Assembly: GCF_027497255.1 (NCBI RefSeq)
Contig: NZ_CP114903.1
Coordinates: forward strand, 124,001 to 188,000
Length of the DNA stretch: 64,000 bases
Reading direction: 5' to 3'
Source: Micromonospora sp. WMMD882
Lineage (GTDB): Bacteria > Actinomycetota > Actinomycetes > Mycobacteriales > Micromonosporaceae
Of this stretch, positions 34,326 through 43,689 are shown one piece after another (position 1 is the stretch's first letter; each line of letters opens with the position of its first letter). The notes below the pieces were generated by a model, which worked only from the letters and a program-made list of their open reading frames with translations, was not told the origin of the DNA and did not search any database. Position numbers and translations under genes: made by a program.

Positions 34326-36128
34326 TCAGCGGGGCGTGAAGATCGGCGCGGTCTGGCGTTCCCGGTCCAGCCGGTCGACGATCTGCCCGGCCGGGCCGGG
34401 CCGGCCGAAGAACCAGCCCTGCGCCGCGTCGCAGCCGATCGCCCGCAGCCGTTCGGCCTGGGCGGCCGTCTCCACCCCCTCGGCGGTGACGGTCAGCTCC
34501 AGCGCGTGCGCCAGGGACACCAGGGAGGCCAGGATCCGCTCGTCGGTACGGGTCTTCGGGTCGGCCGGGGAGCCCCGCAGCCCGGCGACGAAGTTCCCGG
34601 CGACCTTCAGCTCGGTCACCGGCAGGTCCCGCAGGTAGGCCAGGTTGGAGTAGCCGGTGCCGAAGTCGTCGATGGCGATCCGGACGCCCACCTCGGCCAG
34701 CGCGCGCAGGGCGTGCACCGGCTCCCCGGTGGTGCTCATCATGGCGCTCTCGGTGATCTCCAACTGGAGCCGCTCCGGCGGCAGCCCGGTGCGTTCCAGC
34801 AGCCCGAGCACCTGGCGGACCAGCCCCGGCCGGTGCACCTGCCGTACGGCCAGGTTGACGCTGACGAACGGGGCCAGCGGACGGCCGCCGGTCGGCCAGC
34901 CCTCGGCCTCCCGGGCCGCGTCGGCGAGCACCCACCCGCCGAGCGGCACGATCAGGCCGGTCTCCTCCGCCAGCCCGATGAAGCGGTCCGGCCGCAGCTC
35001 GCCCAGCTCGGGGTGCCGCCACCGCATCAGCGCCTCCACCCCGGTCAGGTGGCCGTCCCGCAGTGAGGTCAGCGGCTGGTAGTCGAGGTAGAACTCGCCG
35101 CGCTCCAGGGCGGTCGGGATGGCCGCGGAGAGCGCGTACCGGGCCAGTTCCTGCTGGTTGCGGTCGGCGTCGAACAGCTCCCAGCGGGCCCCGCCGGCCG
35201 CTTTGGCCCAGTGCAGGGTGCTGTCGGCGGCGCGCATCAGGTCGCTCGGGGTGGCGTCGGCGACCGGCCGCTCGACGATGCCGATGCTGGCCGACACGGT
35301 CAGCTCGTGCCCGTCCACCACGGCCGGCGGGTCGAGCGCGCGCAGGGCCGCCTCGGCGACGCGGACCACGTCGTCGGTGCCCCGGGTCCGCTCGACCAGG
35401 ACCACGAACTCGTCACCCCCGAGGCGGGCCACCAGGTGCCCGTCCAGGGCCTCCCGCAGCCGCTGGGCGACCGCGACCAGCAGCGCGTCGCCGACGTGGT
35501 GCCCGAGCGAGTCGTTGACCACCTTGAACCTGTCCAGGTCGAGGAAGCACAACCCGACCCGCCGGTCGGCCCGCCCCGGGCCGGCGAGGGCGGCGGTGAG
35601 CCGGTCGGTGAACAGGGTGCGGTTCGGCAGGTCCGTCAACGGGTCGTGGGTGGCCTGGTGGCGGAACCGCGCCTCACTCTCCCGCAGCGCCCGCTCGGCC
35701 TGCGCCCGGGCGACCATGGCCGCCCGGCGCAGGGACTCCTGGGCGTCGAGCGTACGGTCCCGCAGTGCCCGGGCGTACCCGGTCGCGACGGTGGCCAGCA
35801 GCCGGGCCAGCCGGTCGTCGACCTCGTCGCCGACCAGGTCGAGGTCGTGGCGCAGCCGGAGCTGGATCACCTCGACGGTGCGGCCGAGCCCCTCGGCCGA
35901 GGCGATGTGCGCGGTGACCAGGTCGATGCCGATCTGGTGACCGGCGCGGGGGTCGAACGGCTCGGCCCGCAGCGCCGCGGCGAGCCGGTCGGTGAGCCCC
36001 TGGAGGAACGTCTCCAACTGCTCCTGGGTCACCGGCAGATAGCTGGTGCCGGAGACCGCCTTGGCCCAGGCGCGGGCGAAGGAGCCGGGGCAGGGCCGGG
36101 ACCCCGTGTCCGGGGTCGGGTCAGCCAC
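34326..36128 (-). CDS. GGDEF-EAL cyclic-di-GMP turnover protein
   Basis: 600 residues, apparently cytoplasmic. An N-terminal helical sensor-like region (about 1-170) ends in a coiled stretch RRAAMVARAQAERALRESEA. The GGDEF domain keeps HDPLTDLPNRTLF and RLGGDEFVVLV, so cyclase activity is possible; no clear RxxD inhibitory site precedes it. The EAL domain keeps VEALMRW, LEITES, IDDFGTGYSNL, the Lys in LKVAGNF, and AEGVE; the usual KIDR is changed to KVAG after the Lys. Both activities may be present. The GTG start lies 8 bp inside the upstream methyltransferase gene, so they are cotranslated. Confidence 0.92.
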   Translation of the reverse strand: MADPTPDTGSRPCPGSFARAWAKAVSGTSYLPVTQEQLETFLQGLTDRLAAALRAEPFDPRAGHQIGIDLVTAHIASAEGLGRTVEVIQLRLRHDLDLVGDEVDDRLARLLATVATGYARALRDRTLDAQESLRRAAMVARAQAERALRESEARFRHQATHDPLTDLPNRTLFTDRLTAALAGPGRADRRVGLCFLDLDRFKVVNDSLGHHVGDALLVAVAQRLREALDGHLVARLGGDEFVVLVERTRGTDDVVRVAEAALRALDPPAVVDGHELTVSASIGIVERPVADATPSDLMRAADSTLHWAKAAGGARWELFDADRNQQELARYALSAAIPTALERGEFYLDYQPLTSLRDGHLTGVEALMRWRHPELGELRPDRFIGLAEETGLIVPLGGWVLADAAREAEGWPTGGRPLAPFVSVNLAVRQVHRPGLVRQVLGLLERTGLPPERLQLEITESAMMSTTGEPVHALRALAEVGVRIAIDDFGTGYSNLAYLRDLPVTELKVAGNFVAGLRGSPADPKTRTDERILASLVSLAHALELTVTAEGVETAAQAERLRAIGCDAAQGWFFGRPGPAGQIVDRLDRERQTAPIFTPR

Positions 36129-36930
36129 CGAGCCGCCCCACCCCGCCCAGAAAACCCGACCGCGCGGCGTCCTCGGCCTGGTCCGGCGAGTCCGGGCGCC
36201 ACTGCGGCACCCAGACCAGACCCGGATCGACGAGGGTGAAGCCGTCGAAGAAGGCGGTCAGCTCCGCGCGGTCACGGAGGAAGAGCGGACTGTCGGTGTC
36301 GCGGTAGACCTGCTCGGCGTCGGTCCGGGCGTGGTCGCCGTACTGGCCCTCGTCGCTGGCCTGCGAGAGCACCAGGAAGCTGCCGGGGGCGAGCGCCTGC
36401 CGCAGGGTGCGCAGCAGCTCGGTGGGCCGGTCGTGGTCGCCGACGAAGTGCAGCACCGCCACCACCATCAGGGCGACCGGCTGGGACAGGTCGAGCAGGT
36501 CGTGCAGCTCGGGATGGGCCAGGATCCGGTCCGGCCGGCGCAGGTCCTCCTGGATGACGGCGGCCCGGGGCTGGCCGCTGAGGATCTCGCGGCTGTGGGC
36601 GACCGCCACCGGGTCCACGTCGACGTAGACCACCCGGGAGCCCGGCGCGACCCGGTCGGCGATCTCGTGCACGTTGCCGACGGTGGGGATGCCGGAGCCG
36701 ACGTCGAGGAACTGGCGTACCCCCGCCTCGGCGAGGAAGTGCACCGCCCGCCGGAGGAAGGCCCGGTTCGCCTGGGCCATCAGCGGCGCCTCCGGCACGG
36801 CTGCCATCATCGCCCCGGCGGCGGCCCGGTCGGCGGCGAAATTGTGCGAGCCGCCGAGATAGTAGTCGTACATGCGGGCGACGCTGGGACGTTCGACGTC
36901 GATCGTGTCGGGTGCCCAGTCCGGTCGCAT
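36121..36930 (-). CDS. SAM-dependent methyltransferase (DUF574/PF04672 type)
   Basis: 269 residues from the ATG at 36930, near GGGGTAGGA. It starts with the family's hallmark DTIDVERPSVARMYDYYLGGSHNFA, followed by the SAM-binding loop FLDVGSGIPTVGNVHEIA and VVYVDVDPVAVAHS. These proteins are numerous in Streptomyces and Micromonospora, but their targets are unknown. The longer open frame to 37137 is not supported. The 8-bp overlap with the GGDEF-EAL gene suggests a common transcript and perhaps a regulatory link. Confidence 0.9.
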   Translation of the reverse strand: MRPDWAPDTIDVERPSVARMYDYYLGGSHNFAADRAAAGAMMAAVPEAPLMAQANRAFLRRAVHFLAEAGVRQFLDVGSGIPTVGNVHEIADRVAPGSRVVYVDVDPVAVAHSREILSGQPRAAVIQEDLRRPDRILAHPELHDLLDLSQPVALMVVAVLHFVGDHDRPTELLRTLRQALAPGSFLVLSQASDEGQYGDHARTDAEQVYRDTDSPLFLRDRAELTAFFDGFTLVDPGLVWVPQWRPDSPDQAEDAARSGFLGGVGRLGG

Positions 36931-37080
36931 TGTCCTACCCCTTTTGACACGTGCGCGGGAACCGTCGCCCCGTGGGCCACCCGGGGTATTCTGCCGGTTC
37001 GTCGCCCCACTGACCAGACCGCGCCAAAACGGATTCACCTGCTGAGCCGTTTGGAAGAAATCACCGACGGCGCGCAGTGA

Positions 37081-37127
37081 CCGGATCCGCGGGCCCGTCC
37101 GGCGGTCGGCCGGGCCCGCGGATCCGG
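37081..37127 (-). terminator. Terminator after the response regulator gene
   Basis: Perfect 17-bp arms (37081-37097 and 37111-37127) with a 13-nt loop, 19 bp past the response regulator stop. Confidence 0.75.
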
Positions 37128-37146
37128 TGACGAGCACCGGCGCCGG

Positions 37147-37815
37147 TCAGAACTTCGGCGCGTCCGGGGCCTCCAGCAGCCCCAACCGCAGGGCGGTCAT
37201 CAGGGCCTGGGCGCGGTTGGCGGCGCCGAGCTTCTCGTAGAGCTTCGAGATGTGCGTCTTGGCCGTGGACTCGCTGACGAAGAGCTGCTTGGCGATGCCG
37301 GCCACGCTCATGCCGTCGGCGAGCAACCGCAGCACCTGCCCTTCGCGCGGCGAGAGCTGCGGGCCGGACGGGGCCAGCCGGCGCTTCATCGCCTCGGCCA
37401 GGTCGGCGGCCGTGAACGCGCTGGGGGAGGAGGCGGCGTGCCGGGCGGCGGCCACCACCTCGTCGGCCGGCGCGGTCTTCGGCACGAACGCGCTCGCCCC
37501 GGCCTCCAGCGCGCCGAAGAGCTGGTCGTCGCCGGCGTACATGGTGAGCACCACGATGCCCATCGAGGCGCTGGACTTGCGCAACGCCCGGGTGGCCTCC
37601 AGGCCGCTGCCGTCGGGCAGCCGCAGATCCATGATCACCACGTCGGGCTGGAGCGCGCCGGCCTGGCGCACCCCCTCGGCGGCGGTGGCGGCCTCGCCGA
37701 CGACCTCGAACTGCCGGTCCCGCTCGAAGGCGTGCCGCAGACCCTTGCGGATCAGGTCGTGATCGTCCACAAGGAGGACCTTGGTCCGGGTGGCCGGTAT
37801 CGGGCTAGTGGTCAT
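37147..37815 (-). CDS. NarL/FixJ-type response regulator
   Basis: 222 residues. The receiver domain has VLLVDDHDLIRKG (acidic pair), VVIMDLRLPDG (phospho-acceptor Asp), VVLTMYAGDD and FVPKTAP (conserved Thr and Lys). The C-terminal LuxR helix-turn-helix is LSPREGQVLRLLADGMSVAGIAKQL plus SESTAKTHISKLYEKLG. The ATG at 37815 follows GGGGAG; the frame upstream overlaps the kinase gene's end. It is translated seven bases after the kinase stop and is its obvious partner. Confidence 0.94.
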   Translation of the reverse strand: MTTSPIPATRTKVLLVDDHDLIRKGLRHAFERDRQFEVVGEAATAAEGVRQAGALQPDVVIMDLRLPDGSGLEATRALRKSSASMGIVVLTMYAGDDQLFGALEAGASAFVPKTAPADEVVAAARHAASSPSAFTAADLAEAMKRRLAPSGPQLSPREGQVLRLLADGMSVAGIAKQLFVSESTAKTHISKLYEKLGAANRAQALMTALRLGLLEAPDAPKF

Positions 37816-37822
37816 CCTCGGG

Positions 37823-39517
37823 TTACTCCCCTTCTCCAACGGTCGCGGTACCGCGCACGTTATCGCGTCGGGGCGAGGCGCCGAGAACCACCGCCACCGT
37901 CGTCCCGCTCGGTTGTCGCGGACGGATCTCCAACCGGCCCCGGATACGTTCCGCCCTCTCCGCCATGATCGCAAGGCCGTAGCGGCCGTCCGGTCGCTGA
38001 TCGGCGATTCCCTGACCGTCATCCGACACTTCGATCTGCGCGTACGGCGGATCCACCTCGCAGGTGACCCAGAGATTGGCCGCCCCGGCGTGCTTGCGCG
38101 CGTTGGTGACCGCCTCCTGGGCGATCCGCAGCAGCTCGGCCTCGGTGGCGGCGGGCAGCCGGGCGGTCGACTCGTCGAGCGACAGGTGCACCCGCAGCCC
38201 GCCGGACGCGCCGACGGTGCGGGCGTACTCGGCGATGGCGGCGGCCAGCCCGCCGTGCCGGTCCACCTCGCTGCGCAGCTCGAACAGGCTCAGCCGCAAC
38301 TCCTGGATCACCCGGGTCACCTCGCCGCGGAGCGTGCGCAGGCTCTCCGCGGTCTCCTCCGCGTCGTCGTGCACGGTGGCCAGGGCGTTGTCGATGCCGT
38401 AGCCGACCATCACCAGCTCCTGCGCCACCCCGTCGTGGATCTCCCGGGCCAACCGCTGCCGTTCCTCGTTGGTGGCCAGCGAGCGCACCTCGTCGAAGAG
38501 CAGCGCGGCCTCCAGCCGCAGCGCGGCCGGCCGGGTCAGCGCGGTCACCCGGTCCACCACCGGCGCCGGGTACGCCTGCGCCACGTCCGCCTCCAGGGCC
38601 ACCAGGCCGACCGTGCGGACCCCGGCGACCAGCGGCACGATCAACGCCGAGACGTCCCCGCCCCGGTGCGAGCGGGCCTGCGACCGGCTCGCGGTCTGCG
38701 GTTGCTGGCTGGCCCACGCGTCGGCGATCGCCGAGTCGGCGTCCAGGGTGGTCTCCCAGTCGACCCGGTCCACGCCCACCTGGGCGAGCACCACCAGCCG
38801 GCCGCCGCCGCTGGCCGACAGCACCGCCGCCCGGTCCGCCCGGGTGACGGCGCGCAGCTCCTCCAGCAGGTGCTCGGAGATGCCCCCCGGGTCCAGGGTC
38901 GCCCCGGGCAACTGCCGGGCGACGCTGCGCAACTGGGTCAGCAGCCGGGTCGCCTCCGCGTACGGCTGGGGCTTGACCTCGGGCCGTACCGCCATCACCC
39001 GGTGCAGGGTGCTGGCGGCGTACAGCCCGAGCCCGGCCAGGATCAACCACTGCGCGCAGACCGCGAGGTACCCGAGCTGGCCTAGCTGCCGCCCACTGGC
39101 GACCCCGGTGAACGCCCCGCTGACCAGCAGGGTGGCCGCGGTGAGCGCGAGCAGCGCGGCGCCTTCCCGGAACCGGCGGCGCAACGCCGTCACGGTGACC
39201 GGCACGGCCAGGTACGGCAGCACGGCCGACGCGCCCATCCCGGCGAGCGAGCCGCCGCCGGCGCCCAGCGCGGCGATCTGGCTGGCGGCCAGCCCCAGGA
39301 CCACCACCTCGGCGGCCCGGCTCAACGGGCCGAGGATCCGTTGGCCCGGGGCGAGCAGGGTGGGCAACCCGGCCACCGCCAGCAGGAGGACCCAGCGGAG
39401 CTGGCCCACGTCCCGGGTGCGGAGCAGGATGAGGACGGCGACCAGCGCGAGCATGACCACGCGGGCGGTGGCGGCCAGCGGATGCGGCTGGACCCGGACG
39501 GGTGTGGAGGCGGACAC
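37823..39517 (-). CDS. NarL-family sensor histidine kinase
   Basis: 564 residues. The N-terminal 175 residues hold about six membrane helices (ATARVVMLALVAVLILL, VVLGLAASQIAALG and others). A GAF-like sensor domain covers about 190-335. The HisKA_3 dimerisation domain has the phospho-His in LAREIHDGVAQEL (His361), and the C-terminal HATPase shows EAVTNARKHAGA, VSDDGQGI and YGLAIMAERA. The GTG at 39517 is chosen because the frame above runs into the acyl-CoA synthetase gene. The signal is unknown. It lies 14 bp after the synthetase gene and upstream of its regulator. Confidence 0.92.
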   Translation of the reverse strand: MSASTPVRVQPHPLAATARVVMLALVAVLILLRTRDVGQLRWVLLLAVAGLPTLLAPGQRILGPLSRAAEVVVLGLAASQIAALGAGGGSLAGMGASAVLPYLAVPVTVTALRRRFREGAALLALTAATLLVSGAFTGVASGRQLGQLGYLAVCAQWLILAGLGLYAASTLHRVMAVRPEVKPQPYAEATRLLTQLRSVARQLPGATLDPGGISEHLLEELRAVTRADRAAVLSASGGGRLVVLAQVGVDRVDWETTLDADSAIADAWASQQPQTASRSQARSHRGGDVSALIVPLVAGVRTVGLVALEADVAQAYPAPVVDRVTALTRPAALRLEAALLFDEVRSLATNEERQRLAREIHDGVAQELVMVGYGIDNALATVHDDAEETAESLRTLRGEVTRVIQELRLSLFELRSEVDRHGGLAAAIAEYARTVGASGGLRVHLSLDESTARLPAATEAELLRIAQEAVTNARKHAGAANLWVTCEVDPPYAQIEVSDDGQGIADQRPDGRYGLAIMAERAERIRGRLEIRPRQPSGTTVAVVLGASPRRDNVRGTATVGEGE

Positions 39518-39531
39518 GTGACGGATCGTAG

Positions 39532-41343
39532 TCAGCGTTGGTAGATCGCGGCGATCTCGGCCGCGTACGTCTCGTGCACGACGTTGCGTTTGATCTTCAA
39601 CGACGGGGTCAGCTCGCCGGTGGCCTCGGTGAAGTCCCGGGGCAGGATCCGGAACACCCTGATCGCCTCGGCCTTCGACACGGCCTCGTTGGCGGCGTCC
39701 ACCGCGCCCTGGATCTCGGCCCGTAACGCCTCGTGGTCCCGCAGCTCCTCGACCGGGACGTCGGCCGGCAGCCCGGCCGCCTCCCGCCACTTCGGCAGGG
39801 CCTCCTCGTCGAGGGTGACCAGCGCGGCGATGAACGGGCGCCGGTCGCCGACCACCACGCACTGGCTGACCAGCGGGTGCGCCCGGACCCGGTCCTCCAA
39901 CACCGCCGGGGCGACGTTCTTGCCGCCGGCGGTCACGATGATCTCCTTCTTGCGGCCGGTGATGCTCAGGAAGCCGTCGGCGTCCAGCCGGCCGAGGTCG
40001 CCGGTGTGGAACCAACCGTCGGCCAGCACCTCGGCGGTGGCCTGCTCGTTGCGCCAGTACCCCTGGAAGACCAGGTCGCCGGCGATCAGGATCTCGCCGT
40101 CGTCGGCGATCCGCACGGTCACCCCGGGCAGCGGCCGGCCCACCGTGCCGATCCGGATGGCGTCCGGCAGGTTGGCGGCGGCGGCCGGGGCGGTCTCGGT
40201 GAGGCCGTAGCCCTCCAGGATCGTCACCCCGACGCCCCGGAAGAAGTGCCCGAGGCGGGCGCCCAGCGGCGCGCCACCGGAGATCGCGTCGCGGCACCTG
40301 CCGCCCAGGGCGGCCCGCAGCTTCCGGTAGACCAGCCGGTCGAAGACCGCGTGCTGGGCCCGCAGCCGCAGGCCCGGCCCGCCCGGGGTCTCCCGGGCCT
40401 GGCTCCAGGCCACCGCGACCGTCTCGGCCCGGTCGAAGATCCGGCCCTTGCCGCCGGCCTCGGCCTTCTGCCGGGCCCCGTTGTAGACCTTCTCGAACAC
40501 CCGGGGCACGGAGAGGACGAACGTCGGGCGGAACTCCTGCAGCTCCTCGACCAGCCTGGTGGTGTCCGCGCAGTGGGCCATGGTGGCCCGCGCGTGCACC
40601 ACCCCGATCTGGATGAGCCGGGCGAAGGCGTGCGCCAGGGGCAGGAACAGCAGGGTCGACGCGCCCGGGCGGAAGAGGTTCGGCAGCACCGGCACCGCGT
40701 TGGCGATGTCGGCGTACATGTTGCGGTGGGTGAGCACGCAGCCCTTGGGGCGGCCGGTGGTGCCGCTGGTGTAGATGATCGTGGCGACGTCGTCGGCCCG
40801 GATCTCCTGCCGGCGGCGCTCGACCTCACCGGGGGCCACCGGCGCGCCGAGGGTGACCAGCTCGTCCACCGCGCCGAGGTCGATCTGCCAGACCCGGTCC
40901 AGCTCGGGCAGCCGGTCGGCGACCCCGGCGACCAGCGTGGCGTGCGCGTTGGTCTCCACCACGCAGGCCACCGCGCCGGAGTCGGCCAGGATCCAGGCGG
41001 CCTGTTCGGCGCTGGACGTCTCGTAGATCGGCACGGTCACCGCGCCGACCGTCCAGATGGCGTAGTCGAACAGCGTCCACTCGTAGCGGGTACGGCTCAT
41101 CAGGCCGACCCGGCAGCCCCGGGTCACCCCGGCGGCGACCAGGCCCCGGGCCACCGCGACCACCTCGTCGCGGAACTGGGCGCAGGTCACCTCGACCCAG
41201 CTCCGGCCCGCCCCGCCGGCGGCCGGGACGGGTCGCGCGAACTGCGCCGCGTCGGGCGCGTTCTCGGCGTTCGCCCAGACCGGGTCGGTGAGGTTCGCCG
41301 CGTCACCCACGGTGACGACGGGCGGGACGGAGAACTCGCGCAC
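39532..41343 (-). CDS. Long-chain acyl-CoA synthetase (FadD15-like)
   Basis: 603 residues of the AMP-forming superfamily. The ATP-binding P-loop is IIYTSGTTGRPKG, with EGYGLTETAPAAAANL, GWFHTGDLGRLDADGFL and ITGRKKEIIVTAGGKNVAP following in the usual order, then a C-terminal Lys in SLKIKRN. The GTG at 41343 has GAGGAG at suitable spacing. It activates long-chain fatty acids to CoA thioesters. Its gene order next to an SRPBCC protein echoes M. tuberculosis fadD15 (Rv2187) and Rv2185c. It probably heads the transcript that continues into the two-component genes. Confidence 0.93.
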   Translation of the reverse strand: MREFSVPPVVTVGDAANLTDPVWANAENAPDAAQFARPVPAAGGAGRSWVEVTCAQFRDEVVAVARGLVAAGVTRGCRVGLMSRTRYEWTLFDYAIWTVGAVTVPIYETSSAEQAAWILADSGAVACVVETNAHATLVAGVADRLPELDRVWQIDLGAVDELVTLGAPVAPGEVERRRQEIRADDVATIIYTSGTTGRPKGCVLTHRNMYADIANAVPVLPNLFRPGASTLLFLPLAHAFARLIQIGVVHARATMAHCADTTRLVEELQEFRPTFVLSVPRVFEKVYNGARQKAEAGGKGRIFDRAETVAVAWSQARETPGGPGLRLRAQHAVFDRLVYRKLRAALGGRCRDAISGGAPLGARLGHFFRGVGVTILEGYGLTETAPAAAANLPDAIRIGTVGRPLPGVTVRIADDGEILIAGDLVFQGYWRNEQATAEVLADGWFHTGDLGRLDADGFLSITGRKKEIIVTAGGKNVAPAVLEDRVRAHPLVSQCVVVGDRRPFIAALVTLDEEALPKWREAAGLPADVPVEELRDHEALRAEIQGAVDAANEAVSKAEAIRVFRILPRDFTEATGELTPSLKIKRNVVHETYAAEIAAIYQR

Positions 41344-41498
41344 CTGCACTCCTCGCGCTCGCACTGGCTCGGGCCGGGACCGTCGGCGCGGACCTGACGG
41401 CCTGCTCGAAACCTACCCGCCCGGTCGTCCGCGCACGTGGACCGGGTTGGGCGGGGTGGACCGGGGCGTCGCGGGGCGTGGCCGGGTAGCCTCCCCAC

Positions 41499-41954
41499 AT
41501 GGCGGACTCCTCCACCCAGTCGATCACCATCGGCGCGCCCCCGGAGCGGGTGGTCGCGGTCATCTGCGACTTTCCCCGTTACCCGGAGTGGACCGGCACC
41601 ATGCGCCGGGTCGAGGTGCTGGCGCGGGACGAGGACGGTCACGCCAGCCAGGTCCGGTTCACCCTCGACGCCGGCGTGCTGGCCGACGAGTACGTGCTGG
41701 CCTACTCGTACGCCGAGGACCTCAGCCGGATCGAGTGGCGCCTGGTCGCGCCGTCGCGGATGCAGCGCGCCCAGCGCGGCGCGTACGACGTGGTCGGCAA
41801 CCCGGACGGCACCTGCACGGTGACCTACACCCTGGAGGTCGACCTGGCCGTCGGCATGCTCGGCATGTTCCGCCGCAAGGCCGAGAAAATGATCATGGAC
41901 ACCGCGTTGAAGCAGTTGAAGCACCGGGTAGAAGTACCCGGCGCGACGCGCTGA
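41499..41954 (+). CDS. SRPBCC-family (polyketide cyclase/START-like) protein
   Basis: 151 residues with a START-like lipid or ligand-binding fold: SITIGAPPERVVAVICDFPRY, EWTGTMRRVEVL, then strands ending in a long C-terminal helix (MDTALKQLKHRVE). It resembles the mycobacterial SRPBCC protein Rv2185c. The ligand is unknown. It is divergent from the acyl-CoA synthetase gene, with a 155-bp shared promoter region, suggesting a link to lipid metabolism. Confidence 0.88.
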   Translation: MADSSTQSITIGAPPERVVAVICDFPRYPEWTGTMRRVEVLARDEDGHASQVRFTLDAGVLADEYVLAYSYAEDLSRIEWRLVAPSRMQRAQRGAYDVVGNPDGTCTVTYTLEVDLAVGMLGMFRRKAEKMIMDTALKQLKHRVEVPGATR

Positions 41955-41994
41955 CCCGACCGACCGCAGCGTCGCCACGGCAGAGGAGCCGAAC

Positions 41995-42609
41995 ATGGGA
42001 GGTACCGATCCGGGTTCGGCCCGGGAGGAAGCGGAGCGGTTGGTCGCCACCCTGCTGGCCACCGCGCGGCTGGCCGGGGCCGGCTCGTCCGCCGGATCCT
42101 GGGGTCCGCTCGGTGAGATCATCACAGGTGTCCTCGGTCACAGCAGACCGCCCGGCCGGTCCGCCGGGGGCGGTTTCGCCACCGGAACGCCGGAATGCTG
42201 CGTCTGCCCGATCTGCCGGGCCATGGTCGCGCTCCGCGACCCCAGCCCCGAGTTCGCCGAGCGGCTGGCGACCGGCGCCGGTGACCTCGCCGCCGGGGTG
42301 GCGAGCCTGCTGCGGGCGTTCTCCCCGGAGCCGCCACCGCCCCCGCCGACCACGTCACCGCCCGGCGCTGATGATCAGGTGTGGCGCGAGGCCACCCGTA
42401 CCGGGCATGATTCTCAGCCGGTACCCGAGCGGGACGTCTGGTCCGCCGCGACCCGAGCGGAGGACTCGGCGACCCCGCCGGCCGGAGCGTCGTCCGTCGA
42501 CGTCGCCGGCCCGGGCGGGGTGGCCCGGCCAGCGGCCGCGCGTCCCGTGGTGCCCGCGTCACGTCCGCCGGAGGGAGCGGACGGGGACGCGCCAGGCGAC
42601 GGTGCCTGA
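41995..42609 (+). CDS. Actinobacterial hypothetical protein with CCxCPxC motif
   Basis: 204 residues; AGAGGAGC precedes the ATG. The N-terminal half is helical (REEAERLVATLLATARLAGA) and contains a compact cysteine cluster, PECCVCPICRAMVALRDPSP, likely a zinc site. From about residue 110 the chain is Pro-rich and disordered (PEPPPPPPTTSPP) to the end. I know similar actinobacterial proteins only as hypothetical. It lies 40 bp after the SRPBCC gene and before the glucokinase gene, probably in one operon. Confidence 0.75.
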   Translation: MGGTDPGSAREEAERLVATLLATARLAGAGSSAGSWGPLGEIITGVLGHSRPPGRSAGGGFATGTPECCVCPICRAMVALRDPSPEFAERLATGAGDLAAGVASLLRAFSPEPPPPPPTTSPPGADDQVWREATRTGHDSQPVPERDVWSAATRAEDSATPPAGASSVDVAGPGGVARPAAARPVVPASRPPEGADGDAPGDGA

Positions 42610-42684
42610 CCCACGACATCCCGACGCACCCCGGGCCGACCGGTCGGTGCGTGCCGGGCGGCACAGCAGAGGGGAGTGGCAGCG

Positions 42685-43632
42685 GTGACGCTGACCATCG
42701 GAGTCGACGTCGGTGGCACGAAGGTGGCCGCCGGTGTCGTCGACGACACCGGCCAGGTACTCGTGCAGGCCCGACGGGACACCCCCGCCGAGGACGTGGG
42801 CAAGACCCGGGACGTCATCATCGAGGTGGTCGGCGAGCTGGCCGCCGGCCGCCGGATCGACGCGGTCGGCATCGGCGCGGCCGGTTGGATCGACGCGACC
42901 CGCTCCACCGTGCTGTTCGCCCCCAACCTGGCCTGGCGGGACGAGCCGCTGCGCAGGTACGTCAGCGCCGCGGTGGGGCTGCCGGTGATCGTCGAGAACG
43001 ACGGCAACGTGGCCGCCTGGGCCGAGTTCCGCTACGGCGCGGCCCGGCACGCCGACGACTCGATGGTCATGTTCACCATCGGCACCGGCGTGGGCGGCGG
43101 CATCGTGCTCGGCGGGGACCTCGTCCGGGGCGCGCACGGCATCGCCGCCGAGCTGGGGCACATGCTCACCGTCCCCGACGGCCACCAGTGCGGCTGCGGC
43201 CGGCTCGGCTGCATCGAGCAGTACGCCAGCGGCAACGCGCTGGTCCGGTTCGCCCGCGCCGGCGCCCGGCAGGAGCCGCAGCGCGCCACCGGGCTGCTGC
43301 GGCTGGCCGGCGGGGACGCGGAGGCGATCACCGGCCCGATGGTCACCGCCGCCGCGCAGGGCGGAGACCCGATCTCCTCCGAGGCGTTCGCCCAGATCGG
43401 CCGGTGGCTCGGCACCAGCCTGGCCGACATGGCGCAGATCCTCGACCCGCAGGTGCTGGTCGTCGGCGGCGGCGTGATCGAGGCCGGTGACCTGCTGCTC
43501 GGCCCGACCAGGCGGTCGTTCGGCGAGGCGCTGTCCCAGCGCGGCCGGCTGCCGGTGGCCGAGGTGCGGCCCGCCGAGCTGGGCAACACCGCCGGCGTCA
43601 TCGGCGCCGCCGACCTCGCCCGGCGGCTCTAG
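42685..43632 (+). CDS. glk: ROK-family glucokinase
   Basis: 315 residues. The GTG at 42685 is preferred over the GTG at 42676 because GGGGAG sits at normal spacing only for the former. The N-terminal phosphate loop is IGVDVGGTKVAAGVVDD; the catalytic Asp is in VIVENDGNVAAWAEF; GTGVGGGIVLGG follows; and the zinc-binding ROK signature CGCGRLGCIEQY is complete. There is no DNA-binding domain, so it is an enzyme, probably phosphorylating glucose. Its place after a SRPBCC and hypothetical gene is a conserved actinobacterial order. Confidence 0.93.
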   Translation: MTLTIGVDVGGTKVAAGVVDDTGQVLVQARRDTPAEDVGKTRDVIIEVVGELAAGRRIDAVGIGAAGWIDATRSTVLFAPNLAWRDEPLRRYVSAAVGLPVIVENDGNVAAWAEFRYGAARHADDSMVMFTIGTGVGGGIVLGGDLVRGAHGIAAELGHMLTVPDGHQCGCGRLGCIEQYASGNALVRFARAGARQEPQRATGLLRLAGGDAEAITGPMVTAAAQGGDPISSEAFAQIGRWLGTSLADMAQILDPQVLVVGGGVIEAGDLLLGPTRRSFGEALSQRGRLPVAEVRPAELGNTAGVIGAADLARRL

Positions 43633-43680
43633 GTGAAGCGCGAGGAGCGCAGCGAAGCGGAGCCCCGCAGTCGCGAACGG
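43633..43680 (+). repeat. Intergenic sequence resembling a Micromonospora-wide repeat
   Basis: The segment between the glucokinase stop and the next gene (GAGGAGCGCAGCGAAGCGGA, then CCCCGCAGTCGCGAACGGAA) matches my memory of a sequence found many times upstream of genes in Micromonospora genomes. It forms the 5' flank and ribosome-binding region of the next gene. Confidence 0.5.
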
Positions 43681-43689
43681 AAGGAAAGC

